A DNA stretch of 64,000 nt, taken from contig NZ_BCQA01000001.1 of assembly GCF_001748145.1 (NCBI RefSeq), forward strand, positions 4,924,501 through 4,988,500. The letters run 5' to 3'. How positions within the stretch are numbered: the first letter of the stretch is position 1; every line of letters starts with the position of its first letter. Under the pieces are notes generated by a model, which made no database searches, had not been told where the DNA came from, and saw only the letters and a list, made by a program, of their open reading frames with translations. This document shows positions 31,713-42,294 of the stretch, in pieces. The position numbers and the translations under genes were made by a program. Source of the DNA: Bosea sp. BIWAKO-01 (GTDB lineage Bacteria > Pseudomonadota > Alphaproteobacteria > Rhizobiales > Beijerinckiaceae).

Positions 31713-32732
31713 ATGAACTGGGATATCGTCCTCGATCTCGCGATCATTCTCGGCAAGAGCCTGCTGCTGCTGGTTTGCCTGCTCGTCTTCATCGCCTTCA
31801 TCCTGCTGGCGGACCGCAAGATCTGGGCGGCGGTGCAGCTTCGGCGCGGTCCCAACGTGGTCGGGCCTTTCGGCCTGTTCCAGAGTTTTGCCGACCTGCT
31901 GAAATTCGTCTTCAAGGAGCCGATCGTCCCGTCGAGCTCCAACAAGGGCGTCTTCCTGCTCGCCCCGCTGGTCTCCTGCGTGCTCTCGCTCGCGGCCTGG
32001 GCGGTCATCCCGGTTGCAGAGGGCTGGGCGATCGCCGACATCAATGTCGGCATCCTCTATATCTTCGCGATCTCGTCGCTCGGCGTCTATGGCGTGATCA
32101 TGGGCGGCTGGGCCTCGAACTCGAAATACCCGTTCCTCGGCGCCCTGCGCTCGGCGGCCCAGATGGTTTCCTACGAAGTCTCGATCGGCTTCGTCATCAT
32201 CACCGTGCTGCTCTGCGTCGGTTCGCTGAACCTGTCGGCCATCGTGGAGGCGCAGAATACAAGCTGGGGCATGCTGCGCTGGTTCTTCCTGCCGCTGTTC
32301 CCGATGTTCGTCGTTTTCTTCATTTCGGCTCTGGCCGAGACGAACCGGCCGCCCTTCGATCTGCCGGAAGCCGAATCCGAACTCGTCGCCGGCTTCATGG
32401 TCGAGTACTCCTCGACACCGTATCTGCTGTTCATGCTCGGCGAATACGTGGCGATCATGACCATGTGCTCGCTGACCACGATCCTGTTCCTCGGGGGCTG
32501 GCTGCCGCCGTTCCCGATCGCGCCCTTCACCTGGCTGCCCGGCGTGTTCTGGTTCGCACTCAAGATCTGCCTGGTGTTCTTCATGTTCGCCATGGTTAAG
32601 GCCTTCGTGCCGCGCTACCGCTATGACCAACTGATGCGGCTGGGCTGGAAGGTGTTCCTGCCGATCTCGCTGGTCTCGGTGGTGGTCGTCGCGGCAGTGC
32701 TGCAGATCACCGGCTGGGGGCCGGTGCGCTGA
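31713..32732 (+). CDS. nuoH: NADH-quinone oxidoreductase subunit H
   Basis: NuoH (ND1) is the membrane subunit that, with NuoB and NuoD, forms the quinone chamber. The 339-residue protein has eight or nine helices. Signature loops are [47 protein letters not shown], and the Glu-rich [22 protein letters not shown]. All match the family. Its stop overlaps the start of a small membrane-protein gene by one base. Confidence 0.99.
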   Translation: MNWDIVLDLAIILGKSLLLLVCLLVFIAFILLADRKIWAAVQLRRGPNVVGPFGLFQSFADLLKFVFKEPIVPSSSNKGVFLLAPLVSCVLSLAAWAVIPVAEGWAIADINVGILYIFAISSLGVYGVIMGGWASNSKYPFLGALRSAAQMVSYEVSIGFVIITVLLCVGSLNLSAIVEAQNTSWGMLRWFFLPLFPMFVVFFISALAETNRPPFDLPEAESELVAGFMVEYSSTPYLLFMLGEYVAIMTMCSLTTILFLGGWLPPFPIAPFTWLPGVFWFALKICLVFFMFAMVKAFVPRYRYDQLMRLGWKVFLPISLVSVVVVAAVLQITGWGPVR

Positions 32733-32974
32733 TGGAATTATCCACTGCGGGGCTGATCGGCGCTGCCGTCGGTCTGGTCCTGGGGTGGGTGGACTACAAG
32801 GTCGTCGGAGACCTCGTCGAGCGCGCATTGCGCCGGACGGATACCTCGACGACACGCGAGGAGAAGGATGATTACGAACGGCGCATCAGGCTGTTCAGGA
32901 TCGTCTTTCTCGTCGGCACCATGGGGTTCTTCCCCATTCTGGGTTACCTGCTCGGCCGCCTGCTGTTCGGTTGA
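32732..32974 (+). CDS. Small two-helix membrane protein inside the nuo operon
   Basis: This 80-residue protein is translationally coupled to nuoH (TGATG overlap) and precedes nuoI by 22 bases. It has a helix at about residues 4-25 ([20 protein letters not shown]), a charged middle ([20 protein letters not shown]) and a second helix at 56-78 ([21 protein letters not shown]). Both termini would be on the same side. It does not match any of the 14 core subunits that I know. It could be a lineage-specific accessory or assembly protein of complex I; this rests on position only. Confidence 0.8.
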   Translation: MELSTAGLIGAAVGLVLGWVDYKVVGDLVERALRRTDTSTTREEKDDYERRIRLFRIVFLVGTMGFFPILGYLLGRLLFG

Positions 32975-32996
32975 GTTTGTGAAGAGGATGAGAGCG

Positions 32997-33485
32997 ATGT
33001 CACTCGCGCAAGCCGCCAAAGGGCTGCTTCTCAAGGAGTTCGTTTCGGCGTTCTTCCTGTCGATGCGCTATTTCTTCAAGCCGAAGGCGACGCTCAACTA
33101 TCCCTTCGAGAAGGGCGTGCTTTCGCCGCGCTTTCGTGGCGAGCATGCGTTGCGCCGCTATCCCAATGGCGAGGAGCGCTGCATTGCCTGCAAGCTCTGC
33201 GAGGCGATCTGCCCGGCCCAGGCCATCACCATCGAGGCCGGTCCGCGCCGCAATGACGGCACGCGCCGCACCACGCGCTACGACATCGACATGACGAAGT
33301 GCATCTATTGCGGCTTCTGTCAGGAAGCCTGCCCGGTGGACGCCATCGTCGAGGGGCCGAACTTCGAATTCGCGACCGAAACCCGCGAGGAACTGTTCTA
33401 CGACAAGGCAAAACTGCTGGCGAACGGCGATCGCTGGGAGCGCGAGATCGCGCGCAACATCGCGATGGATGCGCCGTATCGTTGA
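32997..33485 (+). CDS. nuoI: NADH-quinone oxidoreductase subunit I
   Basis: NuoI (TYKY) carries the two 4Fe-4S clusters N6a and N6b that feed N2. The ligand sets are Cys62, 65, 68 with Cys72, and Cys102, 105, 108 with Cys112 ([12 protein letters not shown] and [12 protein letters not shown]). The 162-residue protein starts [15 protein letters not shown] at ATG 32997 after GAAGAGGATGAGAGCG. The next nuo gene is 180 bp away, by far the largest gap in the operon. Confidence 0.99.
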   Translation: MSLAQAAKGLLLKEFVSAFFLSMRYFFKPKATLNYPFEKGVLSPRFRGEHALRRYPNGEERCIACKLCEAICPAQAITIEAGPRRNDGTRRTTRYDIDMTKCIYCGFCQEACPVDAIVEGPNFEFATETREELFYDKAKLLANGDRWEREIARNIAMDAPYR

Positions 33486-33560
33486 GGCGGTGAAGACCTC
33501 GCGGCTCCGGGCATCCGGGGCAGCGGGCAGGGATGACGAGGGATGGGGAGCGTCGCGCGG

Positions 33561-33589
33561 TTGTCGCGTCCGGCGGGCCTCTCTATAGA
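33561..33589 (+). promoter_or_regulatory. Candidate internal sigma-70 promoter for nuoJKLMN
   Basis: TTGTCG (33561-33566), a 17-base spacer and TATAGA (33584-33589) lie in the 180-bp nuoI-nuoJ gap. Each hexamer matches its consensus at four of six positions, and the spacing is ideal. A GC-rich hairpin (CCGCCC-GCAA-GGGCGG, near 33637-33652) lies between this site and nuoJ. Confidence 0.45.
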
Positions 33590-33665
33590 CGCTCAAAACT
33601 GTGCCTGACTCGCTCGGGCACGCTTGAAACGAGGGCCGCCCGCAAGGGCGGAAGGGCTGACCGAG

Positions 33666-34289
33666 ATGAACGCCGCAGCGGCATTCTTCTATCTGTTCTC
33701 TGGCATCACCGTCGCTTCGGCGTTCATGGTGGTGTCGTCGCGCAACCCCGTTCATTCGGTGCTGTTCCTGATCCTGGCCTTCGTCAATGCGGCGGGCCTG
33801 TTCCTGCTGCTCGGGGCCGAGTTCCTCGCGATGCTGCTGGTCGTCGTCTATGTCGGCGCGGTCGCGGTGCTCTTCCTCTTCGTGGTGATGATGCTCGACG
33901 TGGACTTCGCCGAGTTCCGCCAGGGCTTCCTGAACTACCTGCCGGTTGGCGCGCTGGTCGGGCTGGTCTTCCTGGTCGAACTGCTGCTCGTGGTTGGCGC
34001 CTGGGTGATCGATCCGAAGATCGTCAGCGCGCCCGTCGCCGCGATCCCGGCCAATATCAGCAACACCGAGGCGCTCGGGCAGGTGCTCTACACCCAGTAT
34101 GTCTATTACTTCCAGGCGGCCGGTCTGGTGCTGCTCGTCGCCATGATCGGCGCGATCGTCCTGACCCTGCGCGACCGTCCCGGCGTCAAGCGCCAGAATG
34201 TCGTCGCCCAGAATGCCCGCACCAAGGAAACCGCGATGGAAGTGCGCAAGGTGCCCTCGCGCGCCGGCCTGCCTGAGGAGACCGTCTGA
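33666..34289 (+). CDS. nuoJ: NADH-quinone oxidoreductase subunit J
   Basis: NuoJ (ND6) is a membrane-arm subunit with five helices that includes the conserved pi-bulge region [27 protein letters not shown]. The 207-residue protein starts at ATG 33666 ([16 protein letters not shown]); the upstream in-frame extension is Arg-rich and rejected. The polar C-terminal tail of about 30 residues is longer than in E. coli. It overlaps nuoK by one base. Confidence 0.98.
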   Translation: MNAAAAFFYLFSGITVASAFMVVSSRNPVHSVLFLILAFVNAAGLFLLLGAEFLAMLLVVVYVGAVAVLFLFVVMMLDVDFAEFRQGFLNYLPVGALVGLVFLVELLLVVGAWVIDPKIVSAPVAAIPANISNTEALGQVLYTQYVYYFQAAGLVLLVAMIGAIVLTLRDRPGVKRQNVVAQNARTKETAMEVRKVPSRAGLPEETV

Positions 34290-34594
34290 TGATCGGCCTG
34301 GGACATTATCTCGCGGTCGGCGCGATCCTGTTCACGCTCGGCGTGCTCGGCATCTTCATCAACCGCAAGAACGTCATCGTCATCCTGATGTCGATCGAGC
34401 TCATCCTGCTCGCGGTCAACATCAACTTCGTGGCCTTCTCGTCGTTCATGAACGATATCGTCGGCCAGGTCTTTGCGCTCCTGGTGTTGACTGTCGCGGC
34501 GGCGGAAGCCGCGATCGGCCTCGCCATTCTTGTCGTCTACTTCCGAAATCGCGGCACGATCGCGGTGGAAGACATCAACATGATGAAAGGCTGA
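34289..34594 (+). CDS. nuoK: NADH-quinone oxidoreductase subunit K
   Basis: NuoK (ND4L) has three helices and carries buried glutamates of the proton path: [13 protein letters not shown] and the third-helix segment [16 protein letters not shown]. At 101 residues it is of normal length. Translation is coupled to nuoJ (TGATG), and nuoL starts 28 bases downstream. Confidence 0.98.
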   Translation: MIGLGHYLAVGAILFTLGVLGIFINRKNVIVILMSIELILLAVNINFVAFSSFMNDIVGQVFALLVLTVAAAEAAIGLAILVVYFRNRGTIAVEDINMMKG

Positions 34595-34621
34595 GCGCGC
34601 CTGCGCGCCCTGCTAGCTGCC

Positions 34622-36673
34622 ATGTATCACGCGATCGTCTTCCTCCCGCTCCTCGGCTTCCTGATCGCCGGCCTCTTCGGCCGGCTGATCGGATCACGCG
34701 CCTCGGAGATCGTCACCACCTCGCTGCTGATGGTCTCGGCCGTCCTGTCCTGGATCGCCTTCTTCAATGTCGGCTTCGGCGCCGGTACCACGCGCGTTCA
34801 GATCGCGACCTGGCTCGCATCCGCCGATCTGCGCGTCGACTGGGCCTTCCGCATCGACACGCTGACCGCGGTCATGCTGGTCGTCGTCAACACCGTCTCA
34901 TCGCTCGTGCACCTCTATTCCATCGGCTACATGCACGAGGATCCGCACCGGCCGCGCTTCTTCGCCTATCTCTCGCTCTTCACCTTCGCGATGCTGATGC
35001 TGGTGACGGCGGACAATCTCGTCCAGATGTTCTTCGGCTGGGAAGGCGTCGGTCTTGCCTCTTATTTGCTGATCGGCTTCTGGTACCAGAAGCCCTCGGC
35101 GAACGCGGCCGCGATCAAGGCTTTCGTCGTCAACAGAGTCGGCGATTTCGGTTTTCTCCTCGGCCTCGCCCTGGTCTTCGTGCTGTTCGGCTCGGTCACC
35201 TTCGACAGCATCTTCCCGAAGGCGGGCGAACTGACCGGCCAGACCTTCCGGTTCCTCGGCTATGAGTGGAATGCGCTGACCCTGACCTGCCTGCTGCTGT
35301 TCATGGGCGCGATGGGCAAGTCGGCGCAGTTCCTGCTGCACACCTGGCTGCCTGACGCAATGGAGGGCCCGACCCCCGTCTCGGCGCTGATTCACGCCGC
35401 GACCATGGTCACCGCCGGCGTCTTCATGGTGGCGCGCCTGTCGCCGATCTTCGAATATGCGCCGGTCGCAATGACCGTCGTCGTCGTCATCGGCGCAACC
35501 ACCGCCTTCTTCGCGGCGACCGTCGGCCTGGTGCAGAACGACATCAAGCGCGTCATCGCCTATTCGACCTGCTCGCAGCTCGGCTACATGTTCGTCGCGC
35601 TCGGCACCGGTGCCTATTCGGCCGGTATCTTCCACCTCTTCACCCACGCCTTCTTCAAGGCGCTGCTTTTCCTCGGTGCAGGCTCGGTCATCCACGCGAT
35701 GCACCATGAGCAGGACATGCGCTACATGGGCGGCCTGCGGAAGCATATTCCCTTCACCGCGGCCGCGATGACGATCGGCACGCTGGCGCTGACCGGTGTC
35801 GGCATTCCCGGCACGATGCTCGGCTTCGCGGGCTTCTTCTCGAAGGACGCGATCATCGAGAGCGCCTTTGCCGCCAAGCATGGCTTCGCCACCGACTACG
35901 CCTTCGTGCTGCTGGTCGTGGCGGCCTGCTTCACCTCGTTCTATTCCTGGCGGCTCTACTTCATGACCTTCGAGGGCAGTCCGCGCTGGGCTGGCCACGG
36001 CCATGACGCGCATGGTCATGACGACCACGCTCATGCTGCGCACGCTCATGGTCACGATGACCACGCGCATGCCGGACATGGCCATGACGGTCACGGCGGT
36101 CACGCGCACCAGCCGCACGAGAGCCCGCTCTCGATGCTCGTGCCGCTTGCAGTGCTTGCGCTCGGTGCCATTGCTGCCGGCTTCGTGTTCAAGGAAGCCT
36201 TCATCGGCCACGATTACGAGCATTTCTGGAAGGCCGCACTGTTCACCGGCAAGGACAACCATATCCTGCACGCGATGCACGAGGTTCCCGGCTGGGTCGT
36301 GGCTTCGCCCTTCGTCGCCATGCTGCTCGGCTTCGTCGGTGCGTACTACTGCTACATGCTGCGCCCGGACGTCCCCGGCAAGCTCGCGAAGGCGAACCCG
36401 GTCCTGTACCGTTTCCTGCTCAACAAGTGGTATTTCGACGAGATCTACGACTTCCTGTTCGTTCGTCCGGCGAAATGGCTCGGCCGCTTCCTCTGGAAGA
36501 AGGGCGACGGCTTCATCATCGACGGTTTTGGCCCCGATGGCGTCTCGGCTCGGGTGGTCGATGTCACCAACCGCGTCGTCCGGCTCCAGACCGGTTTTGT
36601 CTATCACTATGCCTTCGCCATGCTGATCGGCGTCGCGGGCCTGGTGACCTGGTATTTGCTGACTCGCGGGTGA
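34622..36673 (+). CDS. nuoL: NADH-quinone oxidoreductase subunit L with His-rich loop
   Basis: NuoL (ND5) is the distal antiporter-like proton-pumping subunit, with the long lateral helix at its C-terminus. Of its 683 residues, [34 protein letters not shown] and [34 protein letters not shown] motifs are canonical. An insertion at about residues 459-500, in the loop before the later helices, is almost entirely His, Gly, Asp and Ala ([19 protein letters not shown]). Such a stretch could bind metal ions but may simply be a tolerated loop. Confidence 0.98.
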   Translation: MYHAIVFLPLLGFLIAGLFGRLIGSRASEIVTTSLLMVSAVLSWIAFFNVGFGAGTTRVQIATWLASADLRVDWAFRIDTLTAVMLVVVNTVSSLVHLYSIGYMHEDPHRPRFFAYLSLFTFAMLMLVTADNLVQMFFGWEGVGLASYLLIGFWYQKPSANAAAIKAFVVNRVGDFGFLLGLALVFVLFGSVTFDSIFPKAGELTGQTFRFLGYEWNALTLTCLLLFMGAMGKSAQFLLHTWLPDAMEGPTPVSALIHAATMVTAGVFMVARLSPIFEYAPVAMTVVVVIGATTAFFAATVGLVQNDIKRVIAYSTCSQLGYMFVALGTGAYSAGIFHLFTHAFFKALLFLGAGSVIHAMHHEQDMRYMGGLRKHIPFTAAAMTIGTLALTGVGIPGTMLGFAGFFSKDAIIESAFAAKHGFATDYAFVLLVVAACFTSFYSWRLYFMTFEGSPRWAGHGHDAHGHDDHAHAAHAHGHDDHAHAGHGHDGHGGHAHQPHESPLSMLVPLAVLALGAIAAGFVFKEAFIGHDYEHFWKAALFTGKDNHILHAMHEVPGWVVASPFVAMLLGFVGAYYCYMLRPDVPGKLAKANPVLYRFLLNKWYFDEIYDFLFVRPAKWLGRFLWKKGDGFIIDGFGPDGVSARVVDVTNRVVRLQTGFVYHYAFAMLIGVAGLVTWYLLTRG

Positions 36674-36674
36674 G

Positions 36675-38189
36675 ATGATGTTCGGTTTCGGTATCCTCAC
36701 CGGTCTACTCGTCCTGCCGCTGGTTGGCGCCGCCTTCATTCTGGCGCAGCGCGGCGACGAGGCTTCGGTCAGCTCCAACGCTCGCTATGTCGCGCTGGCG
36801 ACGACGATTGCGACCTTCTTCCTGGCTTGCGTCGCCTGGGGCCGGTTCGACTCGGCCAATCCGGCCTTCCAGCTGGTCGAGACCCATGGCTGGGTCTCGG
36901 ATGCGATCAAGTTCAAGCTCGGCGTCGACGGTTTCTCATTCCCGTTCGTGGTGCTGACCGCCTTCCTGATGCCGTTCTGCATCCTCGCGTCCTGGACGTC
37001 GGTCGAGAAGCGGGTTCGCGAATACATGGTCGCGTTCCTGATCCTCGAGACGCTGATGATCGGTGTCTTCGTCGCGCTCGATCTCGTGCTGTTCTACGTC
37101 TTCTTCGAAGCCGGCTTGATCCCGATGTTCCTGATCATCGGCATCTGGGGCGGCAAGCGTCGTGTCTACGCGTCCTACAAGTTCTTCCTCTACACGCTGC
37201 TCGGCTCGGTGCTGATGCTGCTCGCGCTGATGGCGATGTACTGGAATGCCGGGACCACCGACATCCCGACGCTGCTGGCCCATAAGTTCCCGGTCTCGAT
37301 GCAGCCCTGGCTCTGGCTCGCCTTCTTCGCATCCTTCGCCGTGAAGATGCCGATGTGGCCGGTCCATACCTGGCTGCCTGACGCCCACGTGGAAGCACCG
37401 ACCGCGGGCTCCGTCATCCTGGCGGCGATCCTGCTCAAGATGGGCGGCTACGGCTTCATCCGTTTCTCGATCCCGATGTTCCCGGAAGCCTCGGCGATGT
37501 TTGCGCCGCTGGTCTTCGCGCTCTCCGTCATCGCCATCATCTACACCTCGCTGGTGGCGCTGATGCAGGAGGACATCAAGAAGCTGATCGCCTACTCGTC
37601 CGTCGCCCATATGGGGTTCGTCACCATGGGCCTCTTCACTCTGACGCCGCAGGGCATTCAGGGTGCGATGTTCCAGATGGTCAGCCACGGGCTGGTCTCC
37701 GGCGCACTCTTCCTCTGCGTCGGCGTGATCTATGACCGCATGCATACCCGCGAGATCGCCGCCTATGGCGGGCTGGTCAACCGGATGCCGCGTTACGCCG
37801 TCGCCTTCATGGTCTTCACCATGGCCAATGTCGGGTTGCCCGGCACGGCCGGCTTCGTCGGCGAGTTCCTGACCATCATTGGGGCCTTCAAGGCCAATCC
37901 CTGGGTCGCGTTCTTTGCAGCTTTCGGCGTCATCCTCTCGGCCGGCTATGCGCTCTGGCTCTATCGCCGCGTCGTGTTCGGCGAACTGGTGAAGCCGGAG
38001 CTCAAGAGCATCACCGATCTCAACACCCGCGAGGTCGTCATCCTCGCTCCGCTGATGCTGCTGACGATCTGGTACGGCATTGCGCCCGGTACCATCCTCG
38101 ACGCCTTTGCCGCGCCGACCGAAGCCCTCATCAAGAATTATCAGGCCGCACTCACCGCCGCGAAAACGGCGATGCTGGTCGTACAGTAA
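36675..38189 (+). CDS. nuoM: NADH-quinone oxidoreductase subunit M
   Basis: NuoM (ND4) is the second antiporter-like subunit. The 504-residue protein has about 14 helices. Canonical parts are [41 protein letters not shown] with the proton-path Glu, [20 protein letters not shown], and [13 protein letters not shown]. The start is ATGATG just after the nuoL stop; either ATG (36675 or 36678) may be used. Confidence 0.98.
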   Translation: MMFGFGILTGLLVLPLVGAAFILAQRGDEASVSSNARYVALATTIATFFLACVAWGRFDSANPAFQLVETHGWVSDAIKFKLGVDGFSFPFVVLTAFLMPFCILASWTSVEKRVREYMVAFLILETLMIGVFVALDLVLFYVFFEAGLIPMFLIIGIWGGKRRVYASYKFFLYTLLGSVLMLLALMAMYWNAGTTDIPTLLAHKFPVSMQPWLWLAFFASFAVKMPMWPVHTWLPDAHVEAPTAGSVILAAILLKMGGYGFIRFSIPMFPEASAMFAPLVFALSVIAIIYTSLVALMQEDIKKLIAYSSVAHMGFVTMGLFTLTPQGIQGAMFQMVSHGLVSGALFLCVGVIYDRMHTREIAAYGGLVNRMPRYAVAFMVFTMANVGLPGTAGFVGEFLTIIGAFKANPWVAFFAAFGVILSAGYALWLYRRVVFGELVKPELKSITDLNTREVVILAPLMLLTIWYGIAPGTILDAFAAPTEALIKNYQAALTAAKTAMLVVQ

Positions 38190-38201
38190 GGTTTGGCAGC
38201 A

Positions 38202-39629
38202 ATGACCTTGCCCGCCCTCGGCCCAGCTCTGCCGGAAATCACCCTCGCCATCGGCGCAATCGCCATGGTGCTCTACGGCGCCATCCGTGGCGAGGGCGCG
38301 ACCCGTACGCTCGAAGCCATTGGACTTGCCTTGCTCGCGCTCGCGCTCGTGCTGGTGCTGTCGGGCACCGGCAAGGCGGTGACCTTCAACGGCGGCTTCG
38401 TCGCTGACGGTTTCGGGCGCTTCATGAAGGCGCTGACCCTGATCGGCGCCGGTGCGGCGATCGTGCTCGCAGGCGATTTCATGCGCCGCGACGGCTCGAT
38501 GCGTTTCGAGTTCCCCGTGCTGGTCGTGCTCGCCACGATCGGCATGATGATGATGATCTCGGCCAACGACCTGATCGGTCTTTATGTCGGTCTCGAGCTG
38601 CAGAGCCTTGCGCTCTACGTCGTCGCCGCCTTCGACCGCGACAACACCAGGTCGACCGAAGCCGGCCTGAAATATTTCGTCCTCGGCGCACTGTCATCGG
38701 GCATGCTGCTCTATGGCAGTTCGCTCGTCTATGGCTTCACCGGCACCGTGACCTATTCCGGCATCGCCCAGACGGTCCATGGCGAGCATATCAGCCTCGG
38801 GCTGATCTTCGGCATCGTCTTCGTTGCCGCCGGCCTTGCCTTCAAGATCTCGGCCGTGCCCTTCCATATGTGGACGCCGGACGTCTACGAGGGGGCGCCG
38901 ACACCGGTCGCCGCCTTCTTCGCTACCGCTCCCAAAATGGCTGCAATGGCGATGATGGTTCGCATCTTCGTCGGCGCGTTCCCGGGCGCGCTGCATGACT
39001 GGCAGCAGATCATCATCTTCATGTCGATCGCCTCGATGGCGCTCGGCGCCTTCGCTGCCATCGGCCAGCGCAACATCAAGCGCCTGCTTGCCTATTCCTC
39101 GATCGCCAATATGGGCTACGCACTGGTTGGCCTCGCGACGGGAACGGCAGCGGGCGTCCAGGGCGTGATGACCTATATGGCGATCTATCTCGCCACCACG
39201 CTTGCCGCCTTTGCCTGCGTTCTGCTGATGCGTCGCGACGGCAAGCCGGTGGAAGACATCTCCGAGCTCGCCGGGCTTTCGCGCACCAATCCCTGGATGG
39301 CTTTCGCGCTGGCGATGATGATGTTCTCGCTCGCCGGCATCCCGCCGCTGGCCGGATTCTGGGCGAAGTTCTACGTTTTCGCTGCCGCGATCGATGCCAA
39401 GCTCTATGCACTTGCTGTGATCGGCGTGGTGACCAGCGTGGTCGGCGCCTACTACTACCTGCGCGTCATCAAGGTGATGTATTTCGACGAGGCGAAGCCG
39501 GCCTTTGAGAAGGGGGACATCGGCGTGCGCGGCGTGCTGCTGGTCTCGACCCTGTTCGTGCTGATGCTCTCCTTCGTACCGGCCCCGCTGTTCGACTCGG
39601 CTGCTGCCGCCGCCAAGTCGCTGTTCTGA
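38202..39629 (+). CDS. nuoN: NADH-quinone oxidoreductase subunit N
   Basis: NuoN (ND2) is the third antiporter-like subunit and the last of the 14. The protein has 475 residues from ATG 38202, preceded by TAAGG at a distance of ten bases; a TTG nine bases upstream is less likely. Typical segments are [45 protein letters not shown], and [22 protein letters not shown]. birA follows after 13 bases with a GTG start. Confidence 0.98.
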   Translation: MTLPALGPALPEITLAIGAIAMVLYGAIRGEGATRTLEAIGLALLALALVLVLSGTGKAVTFNGGFVADGFGRFMKALTLIGAGAAIVLAGDFMRRDGSMRFEFPVLVVLATIGMMMMISANDLIGLYVGLELQSLALYVVAAFDRDNTRSTEAGLKYFVLGALSSGMLLYGSSLVYGFTGTVTYSGIAQTVHGEHISLGLIFGIVFVAAGLAFKISAVPFHMWTPDVYEGAPTPVAAFFATAPKMAAMAMMVRIFVGAFPGALHDWQQIIIFMSIASMALGAFAAIGQRNIKRLLAYSSIANMGYALVGLATGTAAGVQGVMTYMAIYLATTLAAFACVLLMRRDGKPVEDISELAGLSRTNPWMAFALAMMMFSLAGIPPLAGFWAKFYVFAAAIDAKLYALAVIGVVTSVVGAYYYLRVIKVMYFDEAKPAFEKGDIGVRGVLLVSTLFVLMLSFVPAPLFDSAAAAAKSLF

Positions 39630-39642
39630 GGGGGCGGGCGGC

Positions 39643-40401
39643 GTGCTCGGCGAGGCGGCACGCGCCGCCGGCTACCGGCTGATCGTGCGGGACGCGGTCG
39701 GCTCGACCATGGAAGAGGCGCGCCGCGCCTTCGACCAGGGCGACCCTGGCTCACTCTGGATCGTGGCTCGCAGCCAAAGCGCCGGGCGTGGCCGTCATGG
39801 CCGCAACTGGGGCTCACCGCCCGGAAACCTCTACGCCAGCCTCTTGCTGGTGCAGCCCTGCGAACCTGCGCTGGCGCCGCAGCTCGGGTTTGTTGCTGGC
39901 CTCGCCTTGCATGACGCCGCAGCCAGGGTCACCGGCCTCTCTGCTCCGCGCCTTGCTTTGAAATGGCCCAATGACCTACTGATCGACCGCGCCAAGACGG
40001 CGGGTCTGCTGCTCGAAGGCGAGAGCCGGGCAGAGCGCTTTGCGGTCACCATCGGCATGGGCGTCAATGTCGCCAGCCGACCGGACGATACCCCCTATCC
40101 CGCGAGCTTCCTGAAAGCCGAAGACCCGGCTGCGAGTATCGAGGCTCTGCTAGCCGCGCTCAGCGACGCCTGGGTTGCCCGCTTCAACGCCTGGTCATTG
40201 CCCGGCGGTTTTGGCCCGACCCGGGCAGCCTGGCTCGAACGTGCAGCATTCCTCGGCGAGACCATCACCCTGCGCCTGGCGGAGGGGCCGCTGAGCGGTC
40301 GCTTCCTTGGCCTCGACGCCTCGGGCCGGCTTGAGCTCGATGTCGCAGGCGCGCGACATCTGGTTGACGCAGGCGATCTCTATTTCGGCCCTCCCAGCTG
40401 A
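39643..40401 (+). CDS. birA: Biotin--[acetyl-CoA-carboxylase] ligase
   Basis: BirA activates biotin to biotinyl-AMP and attaches it to the carrier protein of biotin-dependent carboxylases. At 252 residues it is the monofunctional class without the N-terminal DNA-binding domain, so it is not a repressor. The biotinyl-AMP loop is SAGRGRHGRNW (46-56), and KWPNDLLID, AGLLLEG and IGMGVNV are conserved. GTG 39643 is chosen because GAGGGGGCGGG precedes it. The position directly after nuoN is usual in related genomes. Confidence 0.95.
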   Translation: MLGEAARAAGYRLIVRDAVGSTMEEARRAFDQGDPGSLWIVARSQSAGRGRHGRNWGSPPGNLYASLLLVQPCEPALAPQLGFVAGLALHDAAARVTGLSAPRLALKWPNDLLIDRAKTAGLLLEGESRAERFAVTIGMGVNVASRPDDTPYPASFLKAEDPAASIEALLAALSDAWVARFNAWSLPGGFGPTRAAWLERAAFLGETITLRLAEGPLSGRFLGLDASGRLELDVAGARHLVDAGDLYFGPPS

Positions 40402-40513
40402 ACGGCCACGCCTGTCCCAGATCGGCTCCTGTCGCTCTTCCACGGCCTTCATGCTAGGCCTTGCCACTCATTCCGGCGCGCTCTGCGCCCTGCCTTTTGC
40501 CTTAGGATTTCCC

Positions 40514-42184
40514 GTGACCCGTTCCAGCGACCAACTCGTCTTCGTTCCCCTCGGCGGCCTAGGCGAGATCGGTATGAATGCGGCACTCTATGGCTTCGGG
40601 CCTGAAGGGCGGCGCAAATGGATCCTGGTTGATTGCGGCTTGTCATTTGCCGGTCCCGAGGTTCCAGGCGTCGACATCGTCCTCCCCGATCTGCGCTACA
40701 TCATCGAGGAGCGGGCCAATCTGCTTGGCATCGTGATCACCCACGCGCATGAGGATCATATTGGCGCACTCGCGGCGCTGTGGCCCTCCCTGCGCGCGCC
40801 CGTCTATTGCACGCAGTTCGCGGCCGGGCTGCTTGCCACGCGGCGGCTGGGCGAGCCCGGTGCTCCGAAGGTGCCGATCAATGTCGTCGCCCAGGGCGGG
40901 CATGTCACGCTTGGCCCGTTCGAGATCGAGTTCGTGCCGGTCGCACATTCCATCCCCGAATCCTGCGCGCTGGCGATCCGGACCCCTGTCGGCCTGGTCG
41001 TCCATACCGGCGATTGGAAGATCGACCCGACGCCGCAGGTCGGCCTGCCGACCGACGAGAAGCGACTGCGCGAACTTGGTGACGAGGGCGTGCTCGCCCT
41101 GATCTGTGACTCGACCAACGTCATGCGTGACGGCATCAGCCCGAGCGAGGCGGACGTCGCGGCCAAGCTGAAGGAACTGGTCGCTTCCGCGCCCGGCCGC
41201 GTCGCCGTCACGACATTCGCCTCGAATGTGGCCCGGCTGCGGGCGGTTGCCGAGGCTGCCATGGCCGGCCGTCGCGATGTCGTCGTGGTCGGCCGCGCGA
41301 TGGACCGTGTCATCGATGTCGCGCGCGAATGCGGCTATCTGGACGGCATTCCGGCATTCCGCTCCGTCGAGCACTATGGCTACCTGCCGCGCGACAAGGT
41401 TGTGGCGCTGCTCACCGGCAGTCAGGGTGAGCCGCGCGCCGCTCTCTCGCGCATTGCGTCCGACGATCATCCCGAGATCGCCCTGTCGCCAGGCGACCGC
41501 GTGATCTTCTCGTCCCGCACCATCCCGGGCAACGAAAAGGCCGTCGGCAACATCCTGAATGCGCTGGCACGGGACAATATCGAGATCATCACGGACCGCA
41601 CGCATCTGGTCCATGTCTCGGGCCATCCGCGCCGCGAGGAAATGGCCCGGCTCTATGGCTGGCTCCGGCCGAAGATCGCCATTCCCGCCCATGGCGAGGA
41701 TCTGCATCTGAGCGAGCACGCGGCCTTCGCGCGCGGGCTCGGCGTCAAGAACGTCGTTCGTGCCGGCAATGGCGATATCATCGCCATCACGGCCGATGGC
41801 GCGGGCAAGATCGATGAGGCCCCCCACGGCCGGCTCTATCAGGACGGCGCTCTCCTGGTGAATGCCATGGAGAAGACGATCCAGGAGCGCCGCAGGCTCT
41901 CCTTTGCCGGCATGATTTCAGTTGCCGTTGCGGTCGACGACAAGGGCGGCATCGCCGGCGAGCCGGAGATTGCCGTGCTCGGCCTGCCGCCGACCGCGCG
42001 CGACGGCACACCCTTCGACGAACTGGTCGCCGATGCGGTCTCCGACCTGCTCGACAACATCCCCAAGGCGCGTCGCCGCGATCCTGAAGCGCTGCGCAAC
42101 GCGCTTGAGCGTGGCCTGCGCAGCACCGTCAACGAGGAATGGGGCAAGAAGCCGCTGGTGCATGCGCTGGTGATCGAAGTCTGA
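40514..42184 (+). CDS. rnj: Ribonuclease J
   Basis: RNase J is a metallo-beta-lactamase-fold RNase with endo- and 5'-to-3' exonuclease activity, important for RNA turnover and rRNA maturation in rhizobia and relatives. The 556-residue protein has PLGGLGEIGMN at the start, the metal motif HAHEDH (77-82), further ligands in HSIPESCALAIRT and HTGDWKID, the beta-CASP domain (GSQGEPRAAL, FSSRTIPGNE, HVSGHP) and the C-terminal domain. GTG 40514 with TTAGGA upstream gives the usual length; an in-frame ATG at 40451 is less likely. Confidence 0.96.
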   Translation: MTRSSDQLVFVPLGGLGEIGMNAALYGFGPEGRRKWILVDCGLSFAGPEVPGVDIVLPDLRYIIEERANLLGIVITHAHEDHIGALAALWPSLRAPVYCTQFAAGLLATRRLGEPGAPKVPINVVAQGGHVTLGPFEIEFVPVAHSIPESCALAIRTPVGLVVHTGDWKIDPTPQVGLPTDEKRLRELGDEGVLALICDSTNVMRDGISPSEADVAAKLKELVASAPGRVAVTTFASNVARLRAVAEAAMAGRRDVVVVGRAMDRVIDVARECGYLDGIPAFRSVEHYGYLPRDKVVALLTGSQGEPRAALSRIASDDHPEIALSPGDRVIFSSRTIPGNEKAVGNILNALARDNIEIITDRTHLVHVSGHPRREEMARLYGWLRPKIAIPAHGEDLHLSEHAAFARGLGVKNVVRAGNGDIIAITADGAGKIDEAPHGRLYQDGALLVNAMEKTIQERRRLSFAGMISVAVAVDDKGGIAGEPEIAVLGLPPTARDGTPFDELVADAVSDLLDNIPKARRRDPEALRNALERGLRSTVNEEWGKKPLVHALVIEV

Positions 42185-42189
42185 GACAG

Positions 42190-42222
42190 CGGCCCGAAAA
42201 CTGGATTGCGGTTTTCGGGCCG
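42190..42222 (+). terminator. Perfect 12-bp hairpin after RNase J gene
   Basis: CGGCCCGAAAAC (42190-42201) and GTTTTCGGGCCG (42211-42222) form a perfect 12-bp stem around a nine-base loop, six bases after the rnj stop. No T-run follows, so it may act as a pause, 3'-end protection or processing site rather than a standard terminator. Confidence 0.5.
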
Positions 42223-42294
42223 ATGCCAACGCGGAAGGCTAGATCATCGGCAGTATGGACGGCGGTGTTCTCGCCGGATGCAAGGGAGCTCTGA

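Noticed and set aside
34898..36778. A 626-codon open frame on the minus strand
   Set aside because: It is antisense to nuoL and has Glu/Arg/His-rich shadow composition.
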